In this document: piece after piece, positions 53,001 through 63,103 of the stretch | How positions within the stretch are numbered: the stretch's first letter is position 1 | Layout of the letters: the number at the start of each line of letters is the position of its first letter | Assembly: GCA_026413225.1 (NCBI GenBank) | Contig: CM048552.1 | Coordinates: 134,243,053 to 134,307,052, forward strand | Origin: Otis tarda | Lineage: Eukaryota > Chordata > Aves > Otidiformes > Otididae | Length of the DNA stretch: 64,000 bases | Direction: 5' to 3' | The notes under the pieces: generated by a model | Told to the model about the DNA's origin: nothing | The model's database searches: none | The model's input: only the letters and a program-made list of their open reading frames with translations | Program-made: the position numbers and the translations under genes

Positions 53001-53021
53001 CAAAGCAAAGAAACTCCTTGA
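22945..53021 (+). CDS. VEGFD: Vascular endothelial growth factor D, seven coding exons, complete
   Basis: VEGF-D is a secreted ligand of VEGFR3 (and of VEGFR2 after processing) that drives lymphatic and blood vessel growth. The spliced product is 353 residues (human 354): signal peptide about 1-21, N-propeptide to R88, VEGF homology domain about 89-205, and a Cys-rich C-propeptide. Visible landmarks are [12 protein letters not shown] (cleavage after R88), the [13 protein letters not shown] signature with C111, C136, C142, C145, C146, C153, C189 and C191, IIRR/SVQ (cleavage after R205), and glycosylation sequons at N155, N185 and N286. The C-propeptide carries repeated C-x10-C-x-C units (C222/C233/C235, C257/C268/C270, C276/C287/C289). 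Exon phases are 0, 1, 0, 2, 1, 2. VEGF-C is excluded because residues, length and propeptide repeat number follow VEGF-D. No frameshift or stop is present. Confidence 0.97.
25070..25087. repeat. Perfect 18-bp palindrome
   Basis: TGATGGTTTAAACCATCA is self-complementary across all 18 bases and centred on TTTAAA. It lies 2 kb into VEGFD intron 1. Confidence 0.9.
25240..25900. other. C/T-rich, GC-rich block, possibly a degenerate tandem repeat
   Basis: The + strand is strongly pyrimidine-biased and GC-richer than its surroundings, which opens several overlapping chance frames on both strands. The phrase GT(CC)CCATTTCC recurs near 25291, 25404 and 25518, a spacing of about 113 bp, suggesting an old minisatellite. 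The rest of the units align poorly. Confidence 0.4.
33958..34460 (-). mobile_element. CR1 LINE, 3'-end fragment (about 500 bp)
   Basis: The + strand opens with the reverse complement of a CR1 terminus (CATAGAATCATAGAAT, then GGGTTGGAAGGGACC). It runs through ATCTAGTCCAACCCCC, GCATCCACAACCTCTCTGGG, CATCCTCTTCTCCAGGCTGA and GAGCTGGACACAGTACTCC. The element is therefore on the - strand, 5'-truncated and moderately diverged, inside VEGFD intron 1 and antisense to the gene. Confidence 0.95.
37188..37269 (-). mobile_element. CR1 LINE, extreme 3'-end fragment (about 80 bp)
   Basis: This shares its first 80 bases almost exactly with the start of the larger fragment at 33958 (CATAGAATCATAGAATAG, GGGTTGGAAGGGACCTTTAA, GGAGCAGGGACATC). 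It is a severely 5'-truncated CR1 on the - strand. Confidence 0.92.
40914..41124 (+). CDS. VEGFD: VEGFD coding exon 2: N-terminal propeptide
   Basis: The acceptor is CTTCCTTCCAG and the donor GTAGGT. The exon encodes R31-K100 plus one base of V101. It contains the conserved [20 protein letters not shown] segment and the N-propeptide cleavage site [12 protein letters not shown]. Identity to human is high. Confidence 0.97.
41125..44658 (+). other. VEGFD: VEGFD intron 2 (3.5 kb)
   Basis: GT-AG, phase 1. No interspersed repeat was recognised. A 181-codon open frame lies on the - strand at 44031-44576, with no domain, no acceptable gene context and a length near the chance maximum for a window this size. 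Confidence 0.9.
44659..44849 (+). CDS. VEGFD: VEGFD coding exon 3: core of the VEGF homology domain
   Basis: The acceptor is TTTTCTCCAG and the donor GTAAAT. The exon encodes V101-T164, starting [11 protein letters not shown]. It holds the PDGF/VEGF signature P-x-C-V-x3-R-C-x-G-C-C (C136 to C146) and the N155-T-S sequon. C136 and C145 are at the family positions for inter-chain bonds. Confidence 0.97.
44850..47163 (+). other. VEGFD: VEGFD intron 3 (2.3 kb)
   Basis: GT-AG, phase 0. Nothing recognisable is seen apart from short AT-rich and T-rich runs. Confidence 0.9.
47164..47312 (+). CDS. VEGFD: VEGFD coding exon 4: end of VEGF homology domain, C-propeptide cleavage site
   Basis: The acceptor is CACCCACCTAG and the donor GTAAGT. 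The exon encodes L165-D213 plus two bases of G214. It begins [16 protein letters not shown], carries N185-H-T and the closing cysteines C189 and C191, then the dibasic site IIRR/SVQ at R205. Confidence 0.97.
47313..48562 (+). other. VEGFD: VEGFD intron 4 (1.25 kb)
   Basis: GT-AG, phase 2. It ends in a strong polypyrimidine tract (about 48534-48560). No other element was seen. Confidence 0.9.
48563..48660 (+). CDS. VEGFD: VEGFD coding exon 5: start of Cys-rich C-propeptide
   Basis: A long pyrimidine tract ending CTTCTAG precedes the exon. It encodes the end of G214 to D246 plus one base of G247 and contains one C-x10-C-x-C unit (C222, C233, C235). The donor is GTAAAG. Residues 236-246 ([11 protein letters not shown]) are a poorly conserved linker. 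Confidence 0.94.
48661..51681 (+). other. VEGFD: VEGFD intron 5 (3.0 kb), hosts a sense-strand CR1
   Basis: GT-AG, phase 1. The CR1 at about 49090-49732 is the only interspersed repeat seen. The remainder is unannotated AT-rich sequence. Confidence 0.9.
49090..49732 (+). mobile_element. CR1 LINE, 5'-truncated copy with C-terminal reverse-transcriptase ORF remnant
   Basis: The segment encodes the end of the CR1 ORF2 product in pieces: [20 protein letters not shown], then after a frame change [20 protein letters not shown], then [20 protein letters not shown]. It finishes with GATGATCTTTAAGGTCCC and the CR1 terminus CCATTCTATGATTCTATA. Frame changes between the pieces show it is dead. The left edge is approximate. 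It lies in sense orientation within VEGFD intron 5. Confidence 0.95.
51682..51877 (+). CDS. VEGFD: VEGFD coding exon 6: Cys-rich repeats
   Basis: The acceptor is GCTATTGCAG and the donor GTAAGC. The exon encodes G247-C311 plus two bases of S312. Units are C257-x10-C268-x-C270-x-C272 and C276-x10-C287-x-C289-x2-C292, then C299. Human VEGF-D has adjacent cysteines at the last position; here it is C299-A300. N286-C-S is a sequon. Confidence 0.96.
51878..52894 (+). other. VEGFD: VEGFD intron 6 (1.0 kb)
   Basis: GT-AG, phase 2. No repeat was recognised. An open frame starting at 52591 runs into exon 7 in the wrong frame and is a shadow of it. Confidence 0.9.
52895..53021 (+). CDS. VEGFD: VEGFD coding exon 7: C-terminus and stop
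   Basis: The acceptor is CTTTATCAAACAG. The frame completes S312 and reads [19 protein letters not shown] onwards to SKETP and TGA at 53019-53021. The final Cys cluster and basic tail ([12 protein letters not shown]) parallel the human end. Confidence 0.96.
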
Positions 53022-53140
53022 CTGAGCTTCCCTTATTCTCCAAAAATCCACTGCTTTGCAAAGTAGCTGTCACTGACTTTCAACCAATAGTAAACATGAA
53101 CATCTTCCACATTAATAGCAGAAGAATGAATCCAGGCTGC

Positions 53141-53151
53141 ATTTATTTATT
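53141..53151 (+). promoter_or_regulatory. AU-rich element in the VEGFD 3' UTR
   Basis: ATTTATTTATT contains the UUAUUUAUU nonamer typical of mRNA-destabilising elements. Control of VEGFD mRNA stability has been reported in mammals, so it is plausibly functional, but only the motif is seen here. Confidence 0.4.
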
Positions 53152-53540
53152 AGAGTCATCACTAACTGCAGGTGAATCCTCTGGGACGTTGGTAATTGCT
53201 CTCTAAGAGGTAACAGCAACCAATGAATTGCTGGCTGCATGGAAAAAAGAGCGGAAAGTGCTAGTTCAATGTTACGTTACAGAAGATTAAGCTGGTATAT
53301 TGGTTACAGCATCACAGTCACCAGCCAGTCCTTCAGAAATTGAGGCTAGATAATCTTAGCCTCTGAATCCTCAGCTCATGCAGCTCCTGGGTGAAACTCT
53401 CTTCAGAAATACAGTGTACAGGATTTGGCTTCTAATAGGTTCAGCACTGAGTTATTTGATCTACTGTCCAGCTTTGATTATCATTTTGAGTTTATTGTAC
53501 AACTACTGTCAGATGTGCCATATTTAAGTGTATATAAGAA

Positions 53541-53546
53541 AATAAA
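53541..53546 (+). terminator. VEGFD: VEGFD poly(A) signal AATAAA
   Basis: Canonical hexamer 520 nt after the stop codon, followed by a G/T-rich stretch (GTGGTTTTGATTTTTCTTTG) suitable as the downstream element. Confidence 0.75.
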
Positions 53547-54769
53547 TACATCAGTTATTCCAGTGGTTTTGATTTTTCTTTGTTATTTTAAATCTCTGCC
53601 CAACAAAAAGAAAATAAGCAAAAACCCCAAGCCATCTCAAGTACAGCCTTCCTATGTTTGTCCCACTGGGACTGGCTTCTGCCCAAACCCAGGTCGAAAC
53701 AAGGTCATTTGATCCAATAGTTTCAGTAGAGAAGAAGAATTTTTCCCATGTCTGCCCGACAGCCATGTGTGATTTATTTATTTGTTCCTAGTGTAGTGCA
53801 TTAATCTCCCCGAGGGGATAACAGCCACACTAGTACTAACTCCTCAGTGATTTTTGGAAAACATGGTTCACTAAAAGATGGTTTTCCTTTTAGCTTATCA
53901 TGCTATGAAAACAACTCCCTTCCACTGAAATTCCTTTCACCAATGTGAGGCCTGAGTAACAGTTTTTTAACCAAATCCAGTAACAAGGACAGCATTGTTT
54001 TCTGAGCCACTGAAGTCCGGACTGAGCCGGTCCAGAGAAAATATTGTGAGCAATATTTCTGAACTGGAAGTGGCAGTCTTGATGACTGAATCATTTTCTC
54101 CCTTTTGCTGAATTCTCCAATACTACACTGCACCGGGAAGGAAGGGAATAGAGCAAATGAAACAACTGTTGCACAGATGGAAAGGTTGACCCAACACAGT
54201 GAATAGAAAATGACTTTTTGACGTGCATCTGAGATTTTTTAATATTTATATAGGGAAAAAAATAGATTGCTTTAAAATAAAATTAGTGCCAAATCCTATA
54301 AGATTGATTGAATTGTTGGACAAAGCACCAAACAATTGAACTGTCTGAGTAAGGCATTTAGGACTCAACCCTGGATGACTGCTCTGAGCGTCTCCTAAGC
54401 CGTCTGTGATCTAGGTCTGTGCAAACATACCGGCAGGTTGTTTTTGTTATCTGTGCTGGGAACTGGCCTCGGATCCTCTGACCAAGGAACACAGTCTTAT
54501 CTGTGAGTGTACTGGGTGGAGTCCATGCAGTAGGGTTACCTACTGGTCTGCACTGGGCTTGCCTGCTGAGGATTTTCCTCCAGAGCGAAGGCTATGTGCA
54601 TGGACAAGAAGAGGAACGTGACCCCAGTGCAAAACCAGGTGAACCAGCTTGGCAGCAGAAGCACACCCTTACGTTTTCCCTTGCTGCTCTGAGAGGCCCC
54701 AAATACAGACACATGGACATGGTGGGTGAAGTTCCTGAGCTATACAAGGGTCCACAGAAGGAATGAACG

Positions 54770-54841
54770 GCCCATCACTTTTCACCTAGCTCAGTTGAGA
54801 GAGCTGCCCATCACTTTTCACCTAGCTCAGTTGAGAGAGCT
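54770..54841. repeat. Perfect 36-bp tandem duplication
   Basis: Two identical adjacent copies (54770-54805 and 54806-54841), each starting GCCCATCACTTTTCACC and ending GAGAGAGCT. The unit length is a multiple of three, so an overlapping chance frame shows a 12-residue repeat. Confidence 0.95.
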
Positions 54842-55249
54842 GGGGACAACCCAGCTGGTTGGATTGCTGATAGGCTACACCATTGGCACATTCCTCAGAA
54901 AACTGGGGAGCTGCAGAGGAAAACCAGACACTTAACTGGTGGCACCAGAGGCACATGGAGCAAAAATACGCCTTTGTGCAAAACTACACGACATAATTTG
55001 TACAGCTAAATTCCATGGAAAGAGTTTACGTTTTTGCATTTACCAGATTTTCTTAAAGTGAAGTTTAGCAACTGGAACCCTGTATTAATTATGCCTGAGT
55101 CTCGTCAATGGTCATCTATCCTGACCTAACTTTTTTTTACAAAACAGAACTTCTCCAACCTGAGAAACAACTAAGTCTGCTTCAACTCCAGAAGGCTCTT
55201 AGATAAAGCAGTCTCTGTGGGACTGAAAACTATGTTCAAAAGCTTTTCT

Positions 55250-55330
55250 CACTGAGGCAGTGAGGGATTTGAACATGAGCCACCTAACCCCCAGGAGAGC
55301 GCAATAGCCATTAGGATACCCAGGCTAGAA
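55250..55330 (-). mobile_element. tRNA-derived SINE relic
   Basis: On the - strand, TATCCTAATGG (55308-55318) resembles a pol III A box. It is followed by GCTATTGCGCTCTCCTGGGG, and about 34 nt after the A box comes GTTCAAATCCC (55264-55274), an exact B box of the GTTCRAATCCC form. The spacing and intervening sequence resemble tRNA-derived SINE heads of the CORE-SINE/MIR type known in reptiles and birds. The body downstream is too diverged to classify. It does not fold as an intact tRNA. Confidence 0.55.
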
Positions 55331-57883
55331 AGGTACCATCACTGACCACCACTGTGAACTCTTCTCTGAGGTCTTCACACCTTCCTAGACTACTGAGAAA
55401 TAGACCTGTGCCTGGAGGTCTGACTCAGGACTGAAGATCCCAGTGGGAAGGAGTGAGATGTTGCCATGTCCACAAGCTTCACTCAGCCTAAGCCTCTGGA
55501 TAAATTTAATCCTTAACCTCAAAATTTTGTGCTTACCTCTTGCGGATCACTTTGTGAAATGCTTAGGTGAATATTTTTGATAGAAACATGCTCAAACAAC
55601 AGAGAATGTGTGATCATCAAAAACACACCTGAAAATTCACAACGTAAAATTCAACTTTATTTTCCATTTAATCCCCTACAGATTCTTTTACCTGTGAGTG
55701 ATTTCCATTTTGCAGCAGCCATGTGCCAGAAAGCTTGTGAAATCAGAACAGGTCTTAGGCTTACCATGAAGGTGGAAAAAGAAACTGCTTCTGGTGGCAT
55801 TCACTAACAAGAGTGGTCTAAGCAGCCAGCACACTTAAATATTTATCAAGTTAATAACTTCCATGCTCCTTAGAGATTCCTGGTCCTAATTTCCAGAAGG
55901 CTTATGAAGGTACTTCTTTGTACTTCAGATAAGATTGTCAGCTCTGGTACACAAAGTTGAAACACTCAGACCTTTGCAGGATAACAGACTCCGGGAGGTG
56001 AGAGGGTGTCCACATGTGTAAGGATCTGCACGCTAACTTCACACTCAGCTCTTTTCATCCTTGTGCAGCACAGGATCTCATACAACTCATTCTCTCTCTC
56101 CATTAACCCATTAGCTTGTTATTTAGCTGCCTCTGGCCCACCAGCTCACAAAATGAGGTGGAGGTGAGCACCCACTGTGCCAGGCCTGGCAGGGAAGGGG
56201 ATGCCTCATGCCGGTGTCCTGTACTGAAGCGCTGCAGTCCTCTAGCCTTTCCCTGCAACCCAGTATGATGGATCCATCCCCTCTCGCATCCCCTCACGCA
56301 TGGCACTGTCCTGGCCAGGAAAGCAGAGACACCCAAGAGCTCTGAATTGATCAGATTCACACTTACCTGTGCAGGAACATGAAAATATATTTCCCTAACC
56401 TTACAAACCAATTGCTTGAGGACTATCGCCCATCCTTCCCCTCATTTTGGCTCCTGTAGGAGAAAGGCACTTCCATGTTACGAAGCCTGGACTCACCTGC
56501 TTTTTGGACTGCACTGGTGCACTGCTGTGTTTGCAGCACGGGGATCTTACAGCTTCTTTTCTTTACAATAAATCCCCCTCCTAGGAGATCATCTTCTCCT
56601 AAGGCCCTGTGCCAGTCTCTGCATTGCAGGGTGCTGCTCTTTTCCATCCCGCTCTCCTATACGATTAGAAAATTAGCAAAGCTAGAGCATATACTGCATA
56701 TTTGTAACATTCACTAAAATACTACACGGAAAAGCCTAAGAGTTTAAGCACAATGCTGTAAATGCCAGTGCTGCGTGATGGTCTTCATTGCTAGAACCCC
56801 AAGAAGACCTGGATGTTGCTAACACCATGGCACAGCCATAAATCCTTTACATGGAAAACCATGACTAAAAGGAGGCTCTGGGTGGAGATGGAAATATGAG
56901 CAGATAATTAGAATTTGATGAGGATTTATAAAAACTTATGTTATTTTATTTGAGAAATTCTAGATTCTTTGATCCATTTAAAAATATTCAACAAAGTTTA
57001 AAATAGGAATGGTTTATGTTATCTTTCATATTGATACATCAGAATTTAATAACAGATTTAATACAACAATTCAGAAGACTTAAATGAGGTATGTAAAATT
57101 CATAGCAGATCTGTTTTTTGACTGTTGTCATTAGCTCTTAACCTATGACTAACTGACCTTCTCAGAGGGAAGGTTATTGAGCAGAAGAACATTCTCTTTG
57201 AAGTTTGAAATGCCTTTTATTACTGTGTTCAGCGTGACTTGCTTTTTAAGCATGTGGACATGATTTACAGATTTCATAGCCAGAATAACAATGCTAAATA
57301 ATGCTAAAACTTCCTGTTACAGTGCGTCTTAATTTTTATATAGTGAGGGAGGTCTTTAATGTGATATTTGGATAATGTGTACAATAGGAATGAGAATACT
57401 TACATAATAATTGTTAATTTTAAATAATAATTTTTAATTCTAAATAAATGTACATGAAGTTTCTAAAAACATCAGTTTTTATGAATAGCTAGCTTGGATG
57501 TGTTTTTTTTGCAGGGAGGGAGCCAGGGAAATGCCGAATGAGAATAAGAGCAAAATATGCACACTGCACTTGAAAATTATTTATCTACTTGCAAAAAATG
57601 TACTTGACTTCTAGAAGGACTGAGGTATGTGTGATCTTACAAAATGTGGGCGACACTGAAGAAATTCAAGCAAATCTTGAAAGTACTGCTATCATTTACT
57701 TCAAGAGCCATTATATGTCATTGTACTGTGACATTGCTTATAGCAAACATTATTCATAGGAAGGTTGACAGACCATATATAAATCCTATCATACTCATAT
57801 ATATTGCAAACATATAAATCTATATGTATCCTTTGGGCATCAACTTCAGCTGACTCTTAAGGTGCCTTCCTGTTTTCCAGACC

Positions 57884-57921
57884 AAAAAAAAAAAAAAAAA
57901 GAATCTCCTTTTTTTTTTTTT
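57884..57921. repeat. Facing A17 and T13 tracts
   Basis: Seventeen A residues (57884-57900), eight bases, then thirteen T residues (57909-57921) form a simple hairpin-capable inverted repeat. Confidence 0.9.
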
Positions 57922-60900
57922 CTCTTGTACCACTGTAAGCCAGGAGTTATGCTATTTAAATCAAGAGTTATTTTGCTTTGCAGTACTGTAAAAAAAATGA
58001 AAGGGAAAACTTGAAAACCCAAACCAAAATTTGTTAAAGCTCCTTCATCTGCCAGTTTCCTTTGTATTTTCTAAACAACTGATGAATGTGTTTCAACTAT
58101 AAAATATCAAAGAGGTTGTCACCTTCTAATTTTGGACTCATGGAGTGAATTGGTCTCTGTGGAACTACAAGGTGGTTACTAGGACAAGTGAATCTATGTT
58201 CTCATTTATTACAGTCTACAGTAAAAAACAAAGAAGTCAGGGGCTACAAATGATGTACTGCCATTCATTTTATTTCTGTCAGACTCCTACATCAGTAATT
58301 ACTCAAAAACTTCAATAAAAACTTTTCACTTGAGGGGGAGAAAGTTTGTTTTGAATTAAGTTAAAAGGAAACCGCTCCTTTAGCCAATAAAATAAAATGA
58401 GTACATAAAAGGATGCTGTCAGGTCTTGGCCTCTATTTTGACTTCTGTGCCATTAACACCCTTCCTTCATACTTCACAATTCTACTTAATGTGAAAGGTC
58501 CTCCCAGGGTGAGAGCATTGAGGATCCATGACTTAACATGAACTGCTTCACTTCTTAAACATCAAAAGCTACCTTTAAAGTGTTTGTGGCTGAATAATCA
58601 ATGATTTAATTCTAGTCTGCATTAGTATATGCTATATATTTTAAGATATAACACTGGTTATATAAAAAATATCCGGTTATTGAGCGGGATTATAAATTAA
58701 GCATCAAAAAAAGAAGGTAAGAAAAATAGGAAGCATTGCACTCAGTCTTCTGCCCCACTTGTTTTGCTAAGTAGTATTTTTAATTAGTGAAGACTACATC
58801 TCTAACATATGCCTTGCTATCACAGGTCTAGCTGAAATGGTGATGAAAAATACTCAGACTAACCCATCAGTTTCTGTTAGGTAACTCATTGGCAAAGCAT
58901 TTATCCAAAACTTTACCTTGACCTGGGATCCCACTGTCTAAGCACACCCATGTGCCTCCTTTGCTTTTCTTTCTTAGGAAAGTGTTTCTTGCTCCCTATG
59001 AATAGGCTAACTGTTCACAATTGTGTTTGAACAATCAAACATGGTTGCATAGTGGTTATGTAGCTTCACTCCTCAGAATAAAGCAATACAAGTGCTGAAA
59101 CACAAGGAAAAGCACAACATATTCACAAGAACCATGCAATGCTTCTTATCAACGTTGTCTCCATAACAAACCGCAGTATTTTCCTGTAGCTCAGTTACAA
59201 AGGCATATCATGAAAATCCCTTTAAAGTCAGCTGTCTCTCTGATATACCATTTCCCTGTGCATCCCATTTTAAAGCCACCCACAGCTCACTCCTAAACTT
59301 TTCATAGCTAATAACGCCTATGCCTCTCTACCTGTCCCCTGGAGGCCAATCGCCTTATCATCTTTCTCTGCTCCACATTAATTAAATTAAATTCAGAGCA
59401 CTTGTTTCCAACCTGCACAAAACTTGAAATCTGTGGCTTCTGTTTCAAACCTCAAGAAGCATTTGTGTGCCTGGAAGCCTCTCTCAGTCTTGCCAATTCT
59501 AACAGTCAAATAAAAGTTACTGCTTCCTTCATGGAGCTTACCTTTTTTTGAATCTTTAAATATTCAAGGCTACAATAACACTATCAACTTAAAGAAAATC
59601 CTGTCTCATTTCATGGATTTTAAAGTATAATTACAATTAATTATTCTTGCTTTACAGTTCTGGAAATAAACTATCAAAATATTGGATAGTTCATGTTTAT
59701 TTTTTATAAGAAACTCGGTTTTCTTTTAATTGAAACTATAGAAAGCAAGTAGGCACTACACTAATGGGATATCATGAGCACAGAGAACAGGGCTGATAAT
59801 GTTTTGGAGCATATGTGTAGTAGGAGCATTATTAGTAGCAAGTAACACATACCAGCTGCAGGTTCTTCAGCTTTGCACAGATAATTTGCATCCCCACCAG
59901 GACGAACACATTTTAAGTTTCCAACAGCTCCATCTGCTGTTGTCACTGCACCTTTTTTTTTTCCCTCCACCGACAAGTCCTTATACTTGTTTAACTTTCA
60001 GTTAAACCAGTTTTGTTGGTATTTTAATACTGAAACCTATCTGAGAGCTCTGGCACTTCAGTTTGTATTGACTCTACAACATGAATTCCCAGGTTTTTTA
60101 AAAAGAGATGATTAAGTACAGCCTTGAAGGTACAAACAGAAGACCTCTAGGGCAGGCCTTCCAACGCAGCTGATGTATGAATGCTAAAGCACTTCAGTGT
60201 GTCCTCAAGGCAGAAATTTAGATCTGCAACTAAACAGACAGTAAAATCTAGTGAAGCTGAGGAAAAAAAAGTAAAACTGAGTCTAGTCTGGTGAACAGGT
60301 AGTGGCTTCATAATGACTGATACCAGATCTGTGTGTTACTGTATCTCATTTGATCCCCATCAGGTACAGGCCGAATTGCATTTCTGTCAAGTTAGCCAGA
60401 TAACTTATTAGAGAGTTGATGCTGGTTGTCCTACTGGCTGCAGGACAGATGTCCCTTAGGTCTGCCAGTACAAAGGTAACCAATCCTTCCGACAGATTTC
60501 AGATGCCAGGGACAGCACAGCCATTGCTTTGCATTGTGTGCCCAGGAATTTTTTCTGCTCCTTTCAGGGAGCCCTTCAGCTGGATCACTGACTCAGCTGA
60601 GAAGGTAGAAGACATCCAACTTTGTTTGTGAGGACTGCTCCTGCTAGGGACCAGGAAGGACTCTGAGACCAGGCGCTGAGGTGCTGAAATGGTTCCTGCA
60701 TGGAAGTGGTGAACAACTTAACGCCTAGGTGGTGCAAGAGAGGATTATTTGCAGCAACTGCCAATGCACTGCAAGCAGCTGTCCTGTACTGATGAAGACA
60801 GAGACACGACCTGTGTGTGAGCCAAGGACTCCGGAAGCCACTCCTGGTATATAGCCCCTGACTGCTCCCAAGTCCTCGTGCTCCTTCCCTCTGCCACTGC

Positions 60901-63103
60901 CCTGATTTGAGAGGGAAGGGAAGCTGGAATGTGGGACGGGAGTGCGTTGTAGTACACAGAGGGACACAGAGGGTGACTGAGTGATCAAGACCTCAGAACG
61001 TGCATGAGTGGCACAGGTTACATACAGATGTGAGACCTAAAACATGTAGACTTGCTGATCAACTTCTCACTTCTGTTAGCAAATTCCTCTGCGACAGATG
61101 AATTACAACCTGTTTGGAAGGGAAACGTATCTGTAAAATGGAAAACCAATTTATTTTCTGGCATCTAAGAGAGAGAGATCTGCCTTAAAGAAAATAAGCC
61201 TTTTTATAGTTTGTGTTAATGGTAATATCCCTCATGGAATACACTGCAGTTTGTTAACCTTTCTACTTGAAACCTTTGTTTTAATAGTACATTAACACGT
61301 CATTTAATCCAGTTTCTGTGGGATTTCACAAATATGGGAGAAAGACCGTAAGAGAACTCAGGTGCTTGAATGAGAAACCCATGATTTTTCCTGGCTGCTT
61401 TTCTGGGTGGTATTGCAGCCAGATACAGGATTGGCTGTACGCAGTAGAAACCAGGCAAAACCAACCTTTTAAAAGTATTATAGAAAGTTGTTAGATCCTG
61501 TTGTTAATTCCTAGTACCAAAACCAACTGCTGAAGTAGGCAGCTGGGCCCTCACTTCCTCTTCACAGGAATCTTAGGAGAAGTGACAGGCTCTCCAGCCT
61601 TCCCATATAAAAGTAAACGAAATGGAAGGACAGTTTGCCATTTCCTTCAGAACAAAGATTCCAAATATTGCTTTCCTCCTCATTTTGGAGCATATTAATT
61701 CCAGCAGGATCAGGAACTGAAAACACTGTGGTTTTTCAAACAGGGTGTTGGGCTGTCTCTGGCTCTCTCTTGCTTTGTTTCACTGATCAATCTCGCTCTA
61801 TGCGTGCATCTATACGCCATGATTTTCCATCTGGCAGTGCTATTTGTCACTAAAGTCTTCCGTTTGGGGCTTCAAACAGTTCCTGCTTTCCTGAATCCAT
61901 GGAAAGAAAATATCCTTCACTGTTAGACAGTTGTGCACTCTCACAACACTATTCCACATCGCGAGATTTCTTTTCCAGGAGCACTATGGCTCCCTTGCCA
62001 TGGTACCAGGCGCTGGAGCAGCATTGCTTCAGAGCTCTCTTGTGAACTGCTTTGTGAACAACTGATCACCTGGTTTTGTCAATTACTAATGTTCTGAAAC
62101 AATAAATCTGCATGCTTTAGGCATATTAAGTGTCAATAAATGCATTAATTTAATAAACCAGTTTACTACACACAGCAAAACCACTTCACCAAATAGTGAC
62201 AGGTTTTGCTCAAGCCAGACATGCAATAGAAGCAACACCACCCACCAGGCTGAGACAGAGAAGCAAATCCAGCCTGAGAGGAGGCTGAGAGGGAGATGGT
62301 AACAGCTGCATACCTGGCAGAAAGTTTTCCTGCGTTTTCAAGAACACTGAAATGATCTCCTTGCGGCAAGACAGCATCTGCCACCAGAACAAAGCCACAG
62401 GAGTCTCTTTAAGTGTCCTCCATCTTTTCTTTCTATTAACTCAATTTATGAGAGTGCTTTAGGGAGCACTCGAGGACCAGGCTCGGAGGCAGTAATTACT
62501 CTGCTGTCACTGGTTTAACATCTTTACTCTCTACTTTACATATCCCACAGTCTCACTCTGACCTTGTACGTGCTTTAAATGAGGGAGTGAATGCATTGAG
62601 TTCAGGCATTTAGAAAGGACGACAATTTTATTCTCTTCAGCTGTTCACAACACCTTCACCTCAGGTGAGGGCAGGACAAACTCTGGATCCGCCTAGGATC
62701 AGTGACAATTTTATGAATAAACAATATAGCCAGTGGAAAGTGTGTAGTATCCCATCCTTGTGAACCAGTCATGGGCAGAAAATTTAGCAGCACCTTTGCC
62801 AGCTTCTCAGGGGCAAAGATTCCTTCTCCTATTAAGGTTTTTGCTAGGCTCCTGTGATGGGTGTGCTGGACTCCCCGACCAGACTGGCGGTGGTTTGGTG
62901 CAGGTTCTGGAGGAGGTAAAGGCCTGAGCTGTAGCTGGGCCAGGAACTCCTCTAGTTTCCATCTGTTCTCTGAAAACCCACAACGGAGCAGAGTGGCACA
63001 GTGAGCATCAAAATGCAGATGACCTTGGAACACCGATGATGCAATTGACACATGAATAGCTGGTGGCTTTTCCAAGACGCATTTATCAAGGAACAAAGCA
63101 AAT

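Larger units (their letters stand above)
53022..53565 (+). other. VEGFD: VEGFD 3' UTR
   Basis: This runs from the stop codon to about 20 nt past the AATAAA at 53541. Its length of about 540 nt is close to that of mammalian VEGFD. It includes an AU-rich element. The cleavage site is inferred. Confidence 0.7.
53566..63103. other. Intergenic region downstream of VEGFD
   Basis: No coding exon is recognised on either strand. PIGA, the next gene in human, is not visible. Contents seen are a 36-bp tandem duplication (54770-54841), a tRNA-derived SINE relic (55250-55330), a facing poly(A)/poly(T) pair (57884-57921) and AT-rich runs. The 153-codon open frame at 62656-63114 on the - strand has no recognised domain. 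Confidence 0.7.

Noticed and set aside
52591-53025. 144-codon open frame overlapping VEGFD exon 7
   Set aside because: It reads exon 7 in the wrong frame; the true frame enters at 52895 after a clear acceptor.
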